A stretch of DNA of 64,000 nt, from NCBI GenBank assembly GCA_964467165.1, contig CAYXOL010000001.1, forward strand, positions 1 through 64,000, read 5' to 3'. Under the pieces are notes generated by a model. That model saw nothing but the letters and a program-made list of their open reading frames with translations, did not search any database and was not told the origin of the DNA. The position numbers and the translations under genes are program-made. Every line of letters begins with the position of its first letter. Positions within the stretch are counted from its first letter, which is position 1. Source of the DNA: Clostridium_AD sp964467165 (GTDB lineage Bacteria; Bacillota; Clostridia; Clostridiales; Clostridiaceae). Below, one piece after another: positions 62,600 to 64,000 of this stretch.

Positions 62600-64000
62600 T
62601 TATTGATTTTTAATTTGCTTATAATTAGGTGATTCTTCACCGATTATTTTATCTAATTTCCAAGTGTAACCATTAGTCCCATCGTAGACAAGGAAATACA
62701 ATGCTACAAAGGAAATGGAAACGTCTTTATTCTTTTTATCATCTTTGTAAGTAATACTTCCATAAACATATTTTACATTATCCAAGCCCTTCTTGGATAA
62801 TATTTCACTAGTTTTAAAGGTCTTGGCTTCCTGAGATGTTATTTTATGGTTATTGGAAAACCAGAAAAACGGATTGCTTCCTTCTATTTCCATATTAGTT
62901 ATAGTTGATATTATTAATGAAGTAGGCATATTATTTATTGTACCACTAGTAACAGTAGTTTTTGCAGTGTCCGTTAACGCTATTTTACTAAGGGATATTG
63001 AAAAAGTATAACCAGTTGATAATACAGACGTTATTTCTCCTGCTATATTTTCCCTCTTAGCAGTAACATACAATACTCCCTTTTGCACATCAATCTTTTT
63101 ACCAGCTATGTTAATACTTTTAGTGAACCTATCAGCTACATTATATCCTATACCTTGGAAAAAATCAGAATAAGTTACAATGCCTTCTAGTCCTTGTTTT
63201 CTTATAGGTTCGATAAGAATTTCATCAGAGAAGGTTGGCGATATTACTAAAATAAAATCCTCTGTGCTATTTTTTTCAGTGGTAGCAATGCTCCAAGCTT
63301 CATTTTCAAAAACAAGTCTACACTTTATTTTACCGGTAGTTGCCATAAGCCCACTATCTATAGATATTTGCACTTGAATTTCTTCTTTTCCATTTTCTAA
63401 TTCTGGTGTTCTTAAAGTTATGGCAAGGCCTTTAACATCTTTTCCGCCTAATGTTATTTTTGTATCCGCAATAGAGATACTTAATTTCTTCAATGCTTCC
63501 AAAAACTTGTTTTCTGCCATACCCACCACTGGTTTTAATGTAATAACCTTATCCAATATAATCCCGTCACTTATTTTCCATTGTTTTTTACCTTGGTAGG
63601 TATATACTACTGATCCCAAAATGTTTACCTCAATAGATCCGTTATTCAAAGTTAAGGCAAGATTTATATCATCCTTATTTTTATCTGTATTTCTATTCTT
63701 TATGCTGAAGCTTTTCATATTATCTTTACTTATTTTTATGCTTGTCCCTTTAGGAAGAGTTATTATTTTTCCCACGAGATTTTCCTTTATTGTCACTTCA
63801 TCTACGGGTTTAACAATAAGTATATTGTATGCAAATACACCCCCTGTAATAACAAATAATAATGCTATAATTGGTATAATTACTTTCAACTTTATATTAG
63901 GTTTTTTTAAAGAACTAAAAAACTTATCTCTTTTATATTTCTTTAAATGTTCTTCAGTTATTGTGGGCATAGGAAGTGTATCCTCATGCTTTTTTTTATT
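62600..64000 (-). CDS. Membrane-anchored hypothetical protein, N-terminus beyond the window
   Basis: At least 466 residues. A transmembrane helix (LKVIIPIIALLFVITGGVFAYN, residues about 28-49 from the ATG at 63970) precedes a long beta-rich, Thr/Ser/Lys-rich part, which would be extracellular. I do not recognise a family. The frame is open to the window edge with protein-like codons (KKKHEDTLP) and the ATG at 63970 has no ribosome-binding site, so the true start is probably upstream; a short N-terminal cytoplasmic domain such as a zinc ribbon is possible. Confidence 0.7.
   Translation of the reverse strand, partial: NKKKHEDTLPMPTITEEHLKKYKRDKFFSSLKKPNIKLKVIIPIIALLFVITGGVFAYNILIVKPVDEVTIKENLVGKIITLPKGTSIKISKDNMKSFSIKNRNTDKNKDDINLALTLNNGSIEVNILGSVVYTYQGKKQWKISDGIILDKVITLKPVVGMAENKFLEALKKLSISIADTKITLGGKDVKGLAITLRTPELENGKEEIQVQISIDSGLMATTGKIKCRLVFENEAWSIATTEKNSTEDFILVISPTFSDEILIEPIRKQGLEGIVTYSDFFQGIGYNVADRFTKSINIAGKKIDVQKGVLYVTAKRENIAGEITSVLSTGYTFSISLSKIALTDTAKTTVTSGTINNMPTSLIISTITNMEIEGSNPFFWFSNNHKITSQEAKTFKTSEILSKKGLDNVKYVYGSITYKDDKKNKDVSISFVALYFLVYDGTNGYTWKLDKIIGEESPNYKQIKNQ

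Overview
The window looks like the chromosome of a low-GC, anaerobic Clostridium-type Firmicute. The DNA is AT-rich and ribosome-binding sites are strong (AGGAGG, GGGGG types). Several genes use TTG or GTG starts. The window carries an anaerobic (early cobalt insertion) cobalamin pathway and a ferredoxin-dependent 2-oxoacid oxidoreductase. I found no rRNA, tRNA, CRISPR array or intact insertion sequence.

Left part (1-16.5 kb): a branched-chain amino acid ABC importer (livJHMGF); an SDR-type NAD-dependent protein divergent from an SGNH hydrolase, with an operator-like cluster between them; a heterodimeric ABC exporter whose MarR-like repressor gene survives only as fragments, although its consensus promoter and 15-bp operator-like repeats remain; and a BMP-type nucleoside ABC importer behind a guanine-class purine riboswitch with a terminator platform.

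Middle part (16.5-30 kb): a 13-gene run of tetrapyrrole and cobalamin genes, all on the minus strand (cbiX-cbiC-cbiD-cbiE-cbiT-cbiL-cbiF-cbiG-cbiH-cobK-hemC-cobA/hemD-hemB) plus a sirC-like gene. It is led by a sigma-A promoter, a cobalamin riboswitch and a terminator. A DinG-type helicase gene lies upstream. The genes cover porphobilinogen to about cobyrinic acid; cbiA, cbiP, cbiB and the nucleotide-loop genes are not in the window.

Accessory island (30.8-40.7 kb): four large, very AT-rich minus-strand genes that look like antiviral defence. They are a protein with a C-terminal R-N-x3-H (HEPN-like) motif, a NACHT NTPase, an Mrr-type nuclease fused to a STAND NTPase, and a protein with two PD-(D/E)XK-like motifs. 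A degenerate direct repeat (about 43 nt) flanks the first three.

Right part (41-52.5 kb): a CoA-transferase plus 2-oxoacid:ferredoxin oxidoreductase operon behind a textbook sigma-54 promoter; its likely sigma-54 activator; and a YitT-family gene behind a cobalamin riboswitch, possibly co-transcribed with the activator. Next come a 60-residue Fis-type HTH ORF behind another cobalamin riboswitch, and a cobalt ECF importer (cbiQ-cbiO-cbiM-cbiN) behind a fourth cobalamin riboswitch whose whole leader nearly duplicates that of the cbi operon. cobO sits just upstream. Four cobalamin riboswitches in about 24 kb make this a B12/cobalt regulatory centre.

Far right (52.7-64 kb): a MATE-family gene with an apparent in-frame deletion and an overlapping GNAT gene; a four-gene extracellular polysaccharide O-acetylation cluster (SGNH, DUF4358-like lipoprotein, MBOAT, DHHW); glutamate decarboxylase; an ABC_ATPase-family P-loop protein; and a membrane-anchored protein that runs off the window edge. 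Copies of an unusual palindromic repeat occur at 11-73, 6056-6079 (half copy) and 62542-62598.
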